In this document: positions 7,401 to 22,400 of the stretch, in pieces
Position numbering within the stretch: the first letter of the stretch is position 1
How the letters are laid out: each line of letters begins with the position of its first letter
Assembly (NCBI GenBank): GCA_030066475.1
Contig: JASJBO010000061.1
Span: 1 to 43,681 of the forward strand
DNA from: Myxococcota bacterium
GTDB lineage: Bacteria > Myxococcota_A > UBA9160 > PR03
Length of the DNA stretch: 43,681 nt
Direction: 5' to 3'
Position numbers and translations under genes: made by a program
Notes under the pieces: generated by a model
Databases searched by the model: none
Seen by the model: only the letters and a program-made list of their open reading frames with translations
What the model was told of the DNA's origin: nothing

Positions 7401-10400
7401 GACCGGTCGCCGGCGCTCCGATCGCGACGTCCTTCGAGTCCGGCGCCATGGGCGGCGACGGCTTCGTCGCCATCGCCGGCGCCGGTGCGATCACGCGGAT
7501 CGTCGTCGATCCCACCAACGAAGCGGTCGCCTACGCGATCGACGACTCCAACGTCTTCGTCACGGTCGACGGCGGGACGAGCTGGCACGACATCACCGGC
7601 TCGCGGGCGCGCAACGGCGCGCTCCCCGGCGACGGCCTGCGGGCGCTCGAGCTCGCGAAGATCTCCGGTGACGATCTGGAGTTCCAGCTCCGCGACGGCA
7701 GCCGGTTCCGGGTCGATCTGTCGAGCGCCAGCAGCCTCAGCCAGGTGAAGAGCAGGGTCGAGGCGGCGTCGCAGAGCGGCGGCGCGGCGCGGGTCACGGT
7801 CTCGGTCGTGGGGGGCGAGCGCCTCCGGCTGACGGACGCGACCACCGGGACGCAGGGCTTCTCGCTCCGGGCCCTGTCCGGCTCGCAGGCGGCAGAGGTC
7901 CTGAAGCTGCCTTCCGCGGGCGCCGCCGGCGAAATCACCTCGGACGTCCTGGGCGCCAGCATCAACCTCCTGACGACGCTCGAGAGCCTGAACGGCGGCG
8001 AGCCGGTGGACCTCGTCGAGGCCACCGACGTCCTGCTGGTCGGCGGAGTCGAGGGCGTCTTCCGCGCCTTCGATCCGGTGGGAGACCCGGACGGGGCGCC
8101 CGCCGTGCCGGCAGCGGACCTGGTCTGGACGGAGTTCGGAGCGGATCTCGCCAACGCCCAGATCCGGGACATCGTCTATGCGCCGGACCAGCGCAGCGCC
8201 GCTGGCGTGCCGATCGGAGACGTGCTCGTGGTCGGCACGCTCGGGCGCGGCGCGTGGAAGATCTCCGATGCGGCCGGGCCCCTGAGGACCCCTTCGCAGC
8301 TCACGATCCGCGGCAACGACGACGCGAACGCGATCGTCCTGGCCCAGAACGCGGACAACTCCCTGCTGCTCGACGTGAGCGTCGACGGCACGACGCACAC
8401 GTTCGAGCTGGGGAGCATCGGACGCATCGAGATCGTGGGGCGCGGCGGCGACGACGTGCTCGAGGTCGACAGCCGGCTCGCGGTCGCGGGGGGGATCCGC
8501 TTCGACGGCGGCACGGGCGACAACGATCTCACCCTCCTCGCCCAGGCGGGCGAGGCCACGCTGCGGGGCGCTGACGCCGGCCAGACGCAAGGCGAGATCG
8601 TCGTCAGCCAGGGCGGCGGCGCCACCCTCACGGTGGCGTACACCGACGTCCCGGACACGCGCATCACGACGAGCATCCCGCCCGACGATCTGGAGGCCTT
8701 CCGCGCCGGGCTCGGTGACCTCGCGGTCTTCGACGCGCTGAACGACATCTTCAACGTGGACCTGTCGCTCTTCGGGGCCTCGCTCGGCGAGACGCTGAGG
8801 GGCGAGGAGCCCCAGGGCGACGTCTTCGGCTTCCCCCGAGCCCGCGGCCCCTTCGAGCGGACGAGCACGCCGGCGCCGGCCCCCGGCGATCCCTTCGGGC
8901 CGCCCCAGTCGGTGGGATCCCTGGCCGACGAGAGCGGCGCGATCTTCCGGCGGCTGATCGAGACCGGGCCCGGAGGGTTCCGGCCCGCCGAGATCGAGAG
9001 CCTCGACGACCTCGTCGCCAGGCTCGACGGCCTCGACGAGATCGCCGGCAACGTCTTCTTCATCGACTCGAACGGCATGCCGGTGGGGTCGCCTCCAGCC
9101 GGAGAGGACCCGCGCATCCAGGTCGCGATCGACCGGGCCCTCAGCGGCAACGCCAGCATCGACATCGACGGCCTGGGCGGCCGCGTCTCGATCGTCGGCG
9201 ACCTCGAGGTGAGCGTCGATCTGCTGGCCAACTTCGTCATCGGCGTCGACGACCTGGGCTTCTTCCTGGACACGGATGCCCTCGGCGTCCCGGAGCTCCT
9301 GGTCGAGAACATCGAGGTCGACGGCAGCGTCGAGGCCGCCGGCCGCTTCGGCTTCGTGGAGGTACGGCTGGGCGAGGTGACGCTCCCAGAGGTCGACTTC
9401 GGGCTGTCCCTGGACCTCGACGAGGAGAGCGTCGATGCGATCACCGGCGAGGCCGCCGGCAGGCTGCGTCCCCACGAGTTCGCCCGCTTCGACCCGACCG
9501 ACGTCACCTCGACCCGCGCCGGCGAGATGCTCACCGTGGACGGCGCGGACTTCCGGCTGGTGGTCACGGGTGACGACGACGCCGGAGACGCCGACGGCAA
9601 CGCCGACGACCTGCGGCTGACCGGCGAGGTCGCCATCGACGCGATCCTGCCCTTCCTCGACGCGCCCTTCACCATCGCCGACGCCTTCGTCGACGTGACC
9701 TGGTCGAGCATCTTCGACCCCTTCGATTTCGACGTCGGCGCCACGCCGGGCCGCTCCGGCGGCGGCCTGGCGCTGGCGCTGCTCGAGATCTCCGTCTCCG
9801 ACGTCGTGGACGGCATCGCGAAGCTGGCGGAGACGTTCGGCGGCTCACTGGTCGCGGACGCCCTCGCTCTCGAGATCCCTCTGCTCGACAAGACGGTCGG
9901 CGAGATCCTGGGCGGGAACGCCGAGCCCGTCCTGGTCGACGCCGACGAGGTCGTCGCGATCTCGGAGGTGACCGAGAGCGGCGGCTCGAAGCGCTTCAGC
10001 GTCGGCTTCGAGCCTGGCACCAACCTGGCCTCGCTGGGGATCCAGCGGGGTGGCAAGGTGGAGTTCGCGGCCGAGGGCGGTGGCGAAGACATCGAAGGCA
10101 CGATCGAGGAGCTCGGCCTCGCCGGCGTCACGATCCGCTACGACGCCTCCGAGACCCGCGGGCCCGACCGCGCCAGCCCGGTGGTCCGGCTCTTCCCCGG
10201 CGGCGACCTCGAGGCGCGCCTGGGAAGCGCGCTCGACCTGGAACGCCTGCTGACCGATACCCCGACGTTCCAGGAGCTGCTGCGTGACTTCGCCTCGCTC
10301 CTCGGCATCGATCTCGAGCAGATCCAGGACTTCCTCGGGGTGTCCTTCGCCGACGGCGTGCTGAGCTTCCGCCAGGAGTTCTCGCCCACACCGCTCACCT

Positions 10401-13400
10401 TCGAGGAGTCGATCGCGCTCGGCTTCGACCTCGCGGAGGGCCTGGCGGACCTCGACTTCGCCACCGACCTGGGCGTGTCGGCCGGGGTGGACTTCGTGGC
10501 GGCCCTCGGAGTGGACCTCGAGCAGATCGCCGCCGACCTGGCTGCCAGCACGACGCCGGACCTGACCGAGGTCGTCTTCCTGACGGAGGCCTCCGCCACC
10601 GGCACGCTCGATCTCTTCTTCGAGAACCTGGATGCCTCGGCCCGCTTCGGCTTCGTGGGCGTCGAGGTCGTCGATGCCGAGGGTCGGGCCACCCCCACCT
10701 TCCGCATCGAGCTGGCCGACCCCGACGCGAACGGGCGCATCACGGTCGAGGAGATCATCGACGGGCTCAGCGACCCGCTGAGCCTCGTGGACGCGAGCTT
10801 CTCGGGAAGCGCGTCGACGACCATCCCGATCGCTGTCCCGTTCCTGGGTATCGACGACCCGATCGATGCGACGACCGTGATCCTGACGATCCCGGATCTC
10901 TCGGATCCGACGCAGCTGATCGTCGAGGGCCCGCAGCTCGCGAGCCTGCTGGACTTCCAGAACCTGAACGCCGGCAGCTTCGTGGCCCTGCTGGGTCAGG
11001 TGCGTCAGTGGCTGGGCGGGCTCCGCAGCAGCGAGCTGCTGATGGGTCTCGACATCCCGTTCGTGCAGGGGGCGATCGGGGACGTCCTCGATCTCGGCGA
11101 CGCCTTCGGCGACGCGATCCTGTTCGACGACCTCGACGTGGAGCAGAACGGCTTCGCCGACGTGACGGCGCTGGGCTTCGGCGCGCTCGCCGTCTCCGAC
11201 GAGAACGGGAACCTGCTGGCGCCGGACGAGCCGCCCATCGTGGGCTCCGACGAGCCGACGACGATCGCCTTCGTGCTTCGCGTCGCGGATGGCGACCCGC
11301 AGGAGGTGCGCGTCGAGACGGGCGACCTCGTCGACCCCGATTCGGATCCGACAGACACGCTCACGCTCGCCGAGCTCGTCGACGCGCTGAACTCGGAGCT
11401 GCCGAGCGGCGTCACCGCCGCGGCCGTCGGCGGCGCGCTCCAGCTCGCTGCCGGCGGGAACCCCCTCGAGATCACGAGCGGCTTCGCGAAGCTGCTCGAC
11501 GCCCAGAACCGTCCCACCTTCGTCACGACGCAGGAGCTGGCGAACCAGCTGCTGACGCTGCTGGGGCTCCCGGCCAACGCGAAGTACGACGACGAGAAGC
11601 GGGAGCTCACCTACGAGCTCGACTTCACGCAGACGCTCTTCGACCTCCAGCTCCCGATCGACTTCAGCCTGGACCTCGGACCGTTCGGCGACATCAGCAC
11701 CGTGGGCAGCCCCGCGGTCGTGCTCGGTGGCGAGGCGGGCTTCCAGCTGACGCTCGGCATCGCCTTCGGGGACGTCGCCTCGGCTCGGGCGGACCTCACG
11801 AACGACACCAAGCTCGTGGACCTGAGCGGCATCGGCGAGATCTCGGACGTCGTCCGGACCAACTTCTCGGTCACCATGGATTCCGCAAGCGGCGAGCTCA
11901 GCCAGGGCATTCCGCTCACCTTCGGCTTCGACGAGGGCGACCCGGACGAGACCGGAGACGAGACGAACACGCTCGAACGCAGGGACGCTCGAAGCTGGGC
12001 ACAGGACGGGTTCCGCGCGGGGCAGTTCATCACGATCCGGGGCTCCCAGGCGGGCAACAACGGCTCCTTCGTCATCACCGAGATCGATCCGACCGGCAAG
12101 CTCCTCACGCTCGAGGGCTCGAAGGACTTCGAGGCGGAGGAGATCGCCAGCGCTCCCGCCCCGCTGACGGGCATCGAGCTCGAGCTCGTGGACACGGACC
12201 CCGACGACAGCTCCGTGCCGGACACGATCCGGCGGACGGACGGCCTGAGCTGGAGGGATGCCGGCTTCCGCGTGGGCCAGTCGATCAGCGTCGCGGGGAG
12301 CGAGAAGAACGCGAGCAGGCTCCGGATCGCGGACATCAGCACGTCCGGCGACATCCTGACCCTGGACCCGGGCGACCGGCTCGTGGACGAGACCACCGCG
12401 GCCGCGACGGTCTCGGGCTCCGGCATCACGATCAGCGGCGGGCCCGTCGTCCGGCTCCAGGACCGGGCGGTGATCGACATCGGCGATCCGATCGGACTCT
12501 CGGGCGTGGAGCTCGAGTTCGAGGACTCGGATGCCGCCAACGCCGACGACCCCGACACGATCCGACGGACCGATGGAGGGAGCTGGAAGACCGCGGGCTT
12601 CGCGCCAGGCCAGACGCTCACGATCTCCGGCACGGGCGGCAACGACACCAGCACCGGCACGACCTTCCGGATCCTCGAGATCCAGTCGTCGGAGAGCGGG
12701 ACCGACGACGTCCTGTTCCTGGCCCCCGGCGACGAGCTCACGAACGAGACCACCTCGAGCGCGACCGTGACCGGCATCTCCCGGATCGAGGTGCTGGCCG
12801 AGCGGGACGCCGACCGCCCCTTCGTCACGGACACCTCGGACAACAGGACCCTCCTCGGTCTGGTGCTCGACGTGAACTCGGCGATCGCGGAGGCCGGACT
12901 GGCCGACCGCTTCGAGGCCAGCGCCGACGGGCTCCGCCTGGTGCTGAATGCGGTGGAGGGCGAGCCGGCCTTCCAGGTGACCGTCGTCGACGCCACCACG
13001 CGAGCCGAGCTCGGGCTCTCCGAAACGATGACGACGGCCGACAGCGTCGACTTCGTGATCACGACGAGCGACGGACGGACCTTCGAGATCACGCTCGACG
13101 AGAGCGACGACACGATCGGCAAGGTGATCAGCCGCATCCAGGGGGTGACCGGGGGCGCGGTCACGGTCGACATCGACCCCGAGGCCAGCAGCCGGCTGCG
13201 GCTGCGCCAGACGCCGGCGCTCACGGGTGAGCCCCGGCTCGAGCTGGGCCAAACGGACGCGCGCACCATCGTGCGGGTCCCGCAGGTCGGCGCGGACGAC
13301 GGCACCCAGGGCAGCTGGATCGACGACGGCTTCGCCGCAGACCAGGTGATCCGGATCGCCGGCACCGGCAGCAACGACGGCCTCTACGAGGTCGAGTCGG

Positions 13401-16400
13401 TGACCGCCGACGCGCTCACGCTGAAGAGCGACCTCTCCCCCGAGATCGCGGTGCGCGAGGTCGGGATCACGCTCGGCGGCGACGAGGTCTTCCGCGTCGA
13501 GGCCCGCAACGGCTCCCCGGCGGCCCTGCAGCTCGGGATTCTCCGCGTCGACCCGGACACGGACCGGAACGACCAGCAGGGCGACGGCCTGCTGGACGTC
13601 CGGGATTCGAACGGGATCATCCTGGGCGCGACCATCGGCGGCGTCCGCCTGATCGACCGCTTCTTCCTCCAGGACGCGGAGATCGGGGGCGATCTCACGC
13701 TCGGCACGCCGGACGGGATCTCCGTCCTCGGCGACTTCGGCATCGTCGAGGTCCTGATCGAGGGCACGGGCCTGCTCGAGGCCGGGGTCTCCATCGGGCT
13801 CGACGACCCCACGCCGGACGAGGGCGAGGAGACGGCGCCTGCCGGCTCGAGCGGCTTCGAGCCGTTCACCCGGGTCACGCTCGGAGAGCTCGTCGACGGC
13901 TTCGGCAACCTGCTCGACTTCGTCGGCGCGCCGCAGGTCGGCGGTCCCTCGGTGGACGCCGTCCCGCTCGAGTTCACCGACAACGCCACCCAGGCGGACG
14001 AGCGCGATGCGATCACCCGCACGGATGGGATCGCCTGGCCGGACTTCGAGGCCGGCGATCGCGTCCTGATCGAGGGCTCCGCGCTGAACGACGGCAGCTA
14101 CGTCGTCGACGAGATCGCCGGCAGCACGCTGATCCTCGAGGCCACCGAGGAGCTCCGGACCGAGAGGGGCGCCACGTCGAGCGTGACCGCCGAGATCGGC
14201 GTCTTCGCACTCGGGGTGAGCGTCGAGCCGGACCTCGGCTTCATCGACACCAGCGGCCTCGAGCTGCGCATCTCGCTCTTCGACTTCGGCAACCCGTTCT
14301 TCGAGGAGACCTTCGACTCGGCGAACCGCGTGGAGGACCGGGTCTTCACCCTGTCCGGGGACCAGACCGACGCGCTTCAGGTCGGCGACACGGTCCAGGT
14401 GGGCGGGTTCTCCGCGACCGTCCGGACGATCGAGCTGTCGGGCGGAGAGACGCGCATCACCATCGCGGGCGACGACCCGCTCCCGGACCGCCTCTCGAAC
14501 CTCGTCTTCACGCGGCCGCCGGCGCTCGAGGTCGTCCTCCCGGATGTCGGCAACCTGATCCAGTTCGACTCGATCGGGATCAGCCAGATCATCGACGCCC
14601 TGGTGGCGCTCTCGGACTTCCTCGGACAGCTCGAGGCGTTCCGCTTCCTCGACGAGCCGATTCCCTGGATCGAGGTGAGCTTCAACGACCTGCTCGCCTT
14701 CGCCGACGACCTCGACGCCGCCGTCCAGAAGTTCCAGGCCGACCCGGCCGGCTCGATCCAGCTGCTGGAGGACGAGCTGCGCAACGCGCTGGGCCTGCCC
14801 GCGAACCCGGTGCTCGCCGGGGACGTGGCGCTCGATTTCGCCGACCGGGACGGCATGGCGGACCCGCGCGCGATCACGCGAGACGCCGGAAGCTGGATCG
14901 AGGACGGCTTCGCGGTGGACCAGACGATCACGATCTCCGGGCTCACCGGGAACAAGGGCATCTTCACCGTCTCGGAGGTCACCGACACGGCCCTCGTCCT
15001 CGGCTCGGCCGCCCTGCTCACCGCGGAGCAGGACAAGCGGGGCGTCCGGATCCGCGGCGAGGCGGCCGGTCCCTTCGGCATCGACCTCTCCGTCGAGCAG
15101 AAGCGGAACGCCGAGGACGAGGACATCGAGCTGCTGAAGATCGCCCTCACCCTGGGCGCCGGCTTCAGCGAGTCGCTCGACCTGAACTTCGACCTGGGCG
15201 ACGTCGGCGTGCTGACCGGCTTCGCCGGGCTCGGGGTGTCGGGCAGCGTGGACCTCGGGCTCGTGGTCGGCATCGACCTCGGGAGTCCCACCGACGTCTA
15301 CCTGTTCGAGGAGACCGGTCTCTCGGCGCAGCTCCAGGCCAGCGCGGAGGACGTCGACCTGCGCGCCGCCATCGGCCCGTTCGGCGCCTTCATCCAGGAC
15401 GGCCTGGTGCGGATCGGGGGCGGCCCGGGGGGCGAGCTCGAGACGGAGATCCTCAAGGTCGGCCTCGACTTCGAGGACGGGGCGAACGGCATCAAGCGCA
15501 TCGGGGACGTGCTCCGGGACCTCGAGGACGACTTCTCCGCGCAGCTCGAGGGCGAGATCCAGGTGGAGCTGCCGGTCGCCTTCCCGACGGCCTCCAAGCC
15601 GTCGGGCATCATCCTGTTCGACGCGCTCCTGTCGGTCGACACGAACGACGGCCTGCAGCTGACGAACCTCGCGGGCGACGGCGCTCCGGAGCTGCGCGCG
15701 GCGCGGCCCGACGGAACGCTCGATCCGGAGTTCGGGATCGCGGATCTCTTCGCCTTCGACCCCGGGGAGTTCTCGCTGCTCGACAGCCTGCTGCTCGCCA
15801 CGGACGGCGTGGATCTGTTCCTCGAGGGCCTCCAGAACGTGCTCGACGGCGAAGTCTTCGGCTTCGAGCTGCCGCTGATCGGCGACCAGCTCTCCGACGG
15901 CGCGCGCTTCATCGAGGACTTCCGCGAGGGCTTCGTCGCCGACTTCCGCGAGGGCCTGGAGAACGCCGCCGACCCGGGCGGAAACGTGGTCTCGCAGCTG
16001 CTGTTCGACCTGCTCGGCTCGAACGAGAACGCGCTCGTGACCGACGTGAACGACGCGCTCGCCGTGGCGGGGCTCACGGGCCGCGTGGAGGCGCGCGCGG
16101 AGAGCAGCGTCGATGCGGACGGCGAGGTCGAGACCACGATCGAGCTGGTGGTGCTCGACCCGGGCGTGGACCGGATCACCCTGCTCGCGCCGAATCCGGT
16201 GGCGACCGACGAGCTCGGCTTCCGCGCGGATCAGACCGCCACGCGGGATGCCACGGAGTTCGGGATCGCCGGCCAGGTCGCCGACGGCGACGGCATGGGT
16301 CGGCTGACGGGCGACGGCGTCTTCCAGATCCAGCTCGACGACGAGACCGCCGTCCTCGTGACCGTCACGAAGGCGAGCGCCGAGCGCAACCAGCGCATCG

Positions 16401-19400
16401 TCGCCGCCCGCGGCGCCGCGCTCGGCCTGCTGCTGGACGAGGACGGCAACCCGGCCCGGGGCGCGTTCGACGTCGGCTTCGACACGAACATCGACACCGC
16501 CGCGTTCCGGGACTCGTTCATCGAGTGGGATCTGAAGCTCGGCAGCACGCTCGTGAGTGGCAGCGCCGACCTGGGCCTCGACATCGGCGTTCCGATCCTC
16601 TCGTTCGAGACCGAGGGCGACATCGAGCTCGAGATCGCCTGGGAGCTCGACTTCGGCTTCGGCCTCACCGGCAAGGACGGCTTCTTCCTCGACCTGTCGG
16701 ATCCGAGCGAGCTGGAGCTCGAGATCGACGTCTCGCTCTCCGACGCCAAGTTCATCGGCAGCCTGTTCTTCCTCCAGCTCGAGGCGGATCCCGTCCTCGG
16801 CTTCGAGAAGACCGGCGTCGGGACCGGGCTGCACGCCGCCTTCGAGGTGAATCTCTCCAACGGCGAGCCCGATCTCCCGGGCGAGGTGAGGGAGGGCGAC
16901 GACGCGCGCCTCACGCTCGGCGACTTCGGGAAGCTCGAGATCGACGCCGGCGTCGCGGCCCAGGCGTCGACCGGCCTGAACCTCGCGCTCCAGGTGAACG
17001 ACGACCTGCTGCCCGAGGAGATCGCGGCGGTCTTCCCGACCCTCGAGACCGAGTTCGTGCTCGACTGGGTGCTCGGGAAGCGCGACCCCGACGGCGAGGT
17101 GGTGCGGGACGCGGACGGCAAGCCGCTCGCGATCTCCTTCCGCGACATCGACTTCAAGAACGTGATCGGCGACGGCCTCGAGATCCTCGAGTTCCGCGAC
17201 GTCCGGATCGACCTCGGCCCGGTGATCAGCGACTTCATCTCGCCGATCTTCGGCAAGGTCCAGGAGATCACGGGGCCGGTCCAGCCGATCGTCGACCTGC
17301 TGACGGCGCCGCTCCCCGTGATCTCCGACCTGGGGCCGACGGTCACCCTGCTCGACCTGGCGGAGACCTTCACGCCCAGGGACAAGTTCAACCCGGCCTT
17401 CATCCGGGCGATCGCCGATCTGATCTCGTTCGTGAACGCCATCCCCAACGACCCCGACGGCATCGTGATCACCCTGGTCGAAGAATTCGACCTGATGCCG
17501 ATGATGTCGGACGAGGAGGAGACGACGGCCGAGGCGCTCGTGGCGAGCGCCGCGAGGTCCGCCAACCCGCTCGATGAACAGCTGGGGGACGCCAAGCCGG
17601 GCAAGACCAAGAACTTCCTCCAGAAGCTCAAGGACTCGGAGAGCCTGAGCTTCCCGATCCTGACGGACCCGAGCCAGGCGCTGAACCTGCTGATGGGCGA
17701 GCCGGCGACGCTCTTCGAGTACGACATCCCGGAGCTCCAGTTCGACTTCAGCTACACGCAGCTCTTCCCGATCTACGGGCCGCTCTTCGTCTCGATCACG
17801 GGCGAGCTCGGCGCGACGATCGACTTCCACAGCTTCGGATTCGACACGAAGGGCATCCAGGGCTTCGCGAACTCGGGCTTCCGCAATCCGGCGCTCGTCT
17901 TCGACGGCTTCTTCGTGAGCGATCTCGACGATTCGGGGGTGGACGATCCGGAGCTGGAGCTCCGGGGCGGCATCTCCGCCGCGGCCGAGCTGAACGTCGG
18001 CATCGCGCGCGGTGGCGCCGGCGGTGGCGTGTTCGCCGAGGTGGACTTCGATCTCTTCGACCCCGACGACGACGGGCGCGTGCGCGTGACCGAACTCATC
18101 GGGAACATCGAGAACGAGATCAAGTTCGGCAGCCCGCTGCTCTCGCCGCTGGCGGTGTTCGACATCAGCGGCGAGGTGTTCGCGCGCCTGTTCGCCTTCA
18201 TCGAGATCAACCTGGGCTTCTTCTCGATCGACTTCGAGTTCGACATCGTGCCGCCGATCACTCTGGTCACGTTCGAGACGGACTTCTTCCGGCCGCCCAA
18301 GCTCGCCACCGTGATCGAGTCGAACAGCCAGATCCTCCAGCTCAACTTCGGCGACTTCGCCGGGGAGCGGCTGAACGAGGACCTGAGCGACTTCGGGGAG
18401 AACGTCGTGGTGAGCGGCACGCCCGACGCGCTCACCGTGACGGCCACGATCAGCGGCCGGACGGTCAGCCAGGACTACTCGGGCGACTTCACCCGGATCC
18501 TCTGGGTGGGCGGCGAGGGCGACGACTCGCTCGATCTCAGGGGCCTCGTCGACCCCCTGGGTCTGATCACCTTCGACCTCGACGGCGGCGGCGGCAACGA
18601 CGTGATCCTGCTGAGCGACCTGGCGCGGGGCCAGGCGCTGATCCGCGGCGGCGAGGGCGACGACACCATCCAGGGCGGCGGCGGCGACGACCAGATCTTC
18701 GGCGACGCCGGGAACGACACGATCGGCGGCGGCAGCGGCGACGACATCGTCTTCGGCGACGGCGGAAGTCTCGACGACGAGGACGAAGACGGCGTGGTCG
18801 AGCTGGCCCGCGGGCGCGCCGTCTCGGGAGACGGCGACGACGTGATCCGCGGCGAGGCCGGGGTCGACCTGCTCTTCGGCGGTGGCGGCGACGATCGCGT
18901 CGAGGGCGGCGCCGAAGACGACGTCCTCGTCGGCGACGCCGGGATCATCGGCCCGGCGGGCGGCTCGCTCACGGGCAGCCCCGACGTCACGTTCGTGCGC
19001 GAGCTGTCCGGCCCGGACCAGATCGTGCGCTCCGAGGGACGCTGGAATGCTCCGCAGGTGCGTCTCTCGGGGGAGACCGAGCTCGTCTTCGACGACACCG
19101 ATCCGGCCGACTCGACCGCCCGCGACACGATCACGCGCCGTGCCGGGAGCTGGCTGGCGGAGGGCTTCGCTCCCGGCCAGACGATCGTGGTGTCGGGCTC
19201 GGGAATCAACGACGGCTCCTACGAGGTGGCCGAGGTCGGCGAGACGCTGATCACGCTCGCCGAGGGCGAGCGACTCGCCGACCAGACGACCGCGAGCGCG
19301 GACGTCGTCGCGCTCGCCGTGAACGAGGCCGTCCCGAACGACGGCTTCGCGGCGGGCCTGGTGATCCAGCTCTCCGGCACCGCCAGCAACGACGGCCTCT

Positions 19401-22400
19401 ACCGGATCGACTCGATCTCCGACGACGGTCTGACGCTCGTGCTGGCGGAGACCGACGCCGTCGAGGACGAGCGCGTGGTGGACGCCGCCGACGGGCTGGT
19501 CACCGCCCTGCGGCGGGTCGAGGAGACCAACCGCGGCTTCGGCGCGGGCCACGACATGCTGCTGGGCCAGGGCGGGACGGACCTGGTCTACGGCGGCCCG
19601 GGCGACGACCTGCTGGACGGCGGCGCGCGCGCCGATGCGCTGTTCGGCGAGAAGGGATTCGACGACGTCTACGGCGGCAGCGGAGCCGATCTGATGCTCG
19701 GCGGCAGCGAGGCCGACTTCCTCCACGGCGGCCGTCCGAGGCTCAGCGAGCCGGAGCTCGGCTTCTCCGGCCAGACGTTCTCGGCCGACTCGCTCCACTT
19801 CGCCGACAACGACGGCGAGGCGGACGAGCGCGACCGCATCTCCCGGGACGCGGCCGACGGCACCTGGGAGGACGACGGCTTCACCGCGGGCCAGAAGATC
19901 CTGATCACGGATGCCGGCCCCAACGACGGCACCTACCGCATCGACGAGATCTCCGCAGACGGCCTCAGCGTCATCCTGATCCCCTCGGACCGGCTGACCG
20001 GCGCGGACGACGTGATGGGCGTGGGCGTCGCCGTGGTGCTCGAGGCGGCCGACGGCCCCAGCGTCGCGGGCAACCAGTTCACGTTCGCCGAGAACGAGCT
20101 GGAGGCCGACCCGCGCGACAGCATCGCGCGCGGCGACGGCGGCTCCTGGGCGGACGACGGCTTCGCCGCCGGGCAGAAGGTCCGCGTCTCGGGGACGATG
20201 AGCAACGACGCGACCTACACGATCGACGAGATCTCCACGGACGGCGCGGCGCTCCTCCTGATCGTCAGTGACGACCTGGCGGACGAGGACCCCGGGCCGC
20301 CCGTCACCGTGAGCGTCGAGAGCGACGGCTTCGATCTCGCCTTCTCCGACAACGCGGGGGAGGCCGACCCGCGCGACACGATCACGCGCGACAGCGACCT
20401 CCCGTGGGAGGCCGACGGCTTCCGCGCCGGCCAGAAGATCCTGGTCAGCCGCGCCGGGAGCAACGACGGGAGCTACCGGATCGATGCGATCTCCGACGAC
20501 GGCAGGACGCTGATCCTGGAGGCGGGAGACGCCCTGACCGCCGCGGACGTCGTGGACGCCAACGTCGAGATCGTGCTGGACGGAGCCCTCTTCTTCGGCA
20601 CCGACACGATCACGCGCACCGACGTCGGCACCTGGCGGGGCGACGGCTTCCGGCCCGGGCAGAAGATCGTGATCAGCGGCGCGACCAGCGCCAACGACGG
20701 CCGGGAGGTGCGCGTCGTGGAGATCCTGCCGGACGGCAGGACGCTCCGCGTGGATGCGACGGACCTGGTCGAGGAGAGCGCGCCCGGCGTCGACATCACG
20801 ATCGTGCCGGAGATCCAGTTCGTGCACGTCGCCCTCGTGGACGGCGGCACGCTGACCTTCAGCGACAACGGCGCCGACCCCGACACGATCGTGCGCGGTG
20901 AGGGGAGCTGGCTCGACGACGGCTTCGAGGCGGGCCAGCGCATCCGGATCTCGCAGACCGCGAGCAACGACGGCGACTACACCGTCGCGGCGGTGCCCGA
21001 CGCGCTCACCCTGACGCTGCAGCGAACCGACCGCCTCGCGGACGAGAGCACGGACGACGCCGAGATCAGCGCCCACCGGATCCTGCGCACGGCCGGGAGC
21101 TGGAGCGACGACGGCTTCGAGGCCGGCGAGCGGATCGCGATCTCCGCGAGCGACGACAACGACGGCACCTACGGCATCGCGGCCGTCTCCGACCTCGGCG
21201 ATCTCCTCGAGCTCGAGCCGGACACGCCCGTCGAGAACGAGGGCCCCAGCACCGGGGTCCAGGGCGACGCCCCGGACAGCGACACCGGCGACGTCGCCGC
21301 GGACGGGGCCGACACGATCGAGGGCGAGGACGGCGCCGACGTGATCCACGGCGGCGCCGGCGGCGACCGCATCTTCGGCGGCCTCGGCGCCGACCAGCTC
21401 TTCGGCGACACCGGCGACGACGAGCTGTTCGGGCAGAGCGACGCCGACGAGCTGCGCGGCGGCCCCGACGCGGACCGCCTGGTCGGCGGAGAGGGTGCCG
21501 ACCGCCTGCTCGGCCAGGGCGGCAACGACGAGATCCTCTCGGCCCTCGGCGACGACTTCCTCCAGGGCGGCGGCAACGGCGACCTCTACTTCGTCGACTT
21601 CCGGGGGGGCATCAGCAACCGGCTCATCGACCTGCTGGACGCGGGGACCTCCGGGACCGACGCCCTCGTGGTGAACTCGACCGACGAGGACGACCGCTTC
21701 CTGTTCCGGGCCAGCGCCTCGGATCCGACCCGCGCCTTCGTCGCGCTGCTGAACGGCGAGTCACGGCTCGAGCGGCTCGACTACCGCAACGACCTCGAGT
21801 CGATCAAGGTCTTCGGCAAGGACGGCGAGGACTTCTTCGCCTTCGACGACAACCTGTCCACGATGGAGGTCTTCGGCGGCTTCGGCGCCGACGGCTTCCA
21901 GGTGGGACAGATCTTCAAGTCCGAGCGGACGTCGGTGCCGGATGCCGATCTCGACGGCGTCGGCGACATCACCGGCATCACCGACCTCGACCAGTTCTCG
22001 ACCATTCTCACGACCCGGGGCTTCCTCAGCAACGGCATCACGGAGTCGGTGACCCTGTTCGGGGACGCGGGCGAGGACGAGTTCACCGTCTTCCACAACC
22101 GCGCCGTGCTGAACATCCAGGCCGGGGACGGCGACGACCGCATCACCGTGCGCGCCTTCGCCCTCGAGGGATCGCGGGAGCAGGAGGACCAGCGGGAGCG
22201 CACCGACATCTCCGGCAACGGCGGCGCCGACTTCATCCAGTACGTCGTCAACGCCCCCGTCAACATCGACGGCGGCGACGGCCTCGACACGGTGATCGCG
22301 ATCGGCACCGAATTCGGCGACGAGTTCGTCGTGACCGAGGGAGGCGTCTTCGGAGCCGGCCTGACCGTGAGCTTCATCGGGATCGAGGTGCTGGAGGTCG

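Noticed and set aside
4414..7671. Plus-strand open frame of about 1085 codons in another frame of the giant gene start
   Set aside because: Arginine-rich shadow translation; the 4442 frame has the SD, LEPR motif and propeller signatures.
9845..21349. Minus-strand open frame of about 3800 codons opposite the giant gene
   Set aside because: Its translation is low-complexity, rich in V/R/D/E/A/G, with no domain; such frames arise opposite a GC-rich gene with strong third-position bias. The plus frame has clear domains.
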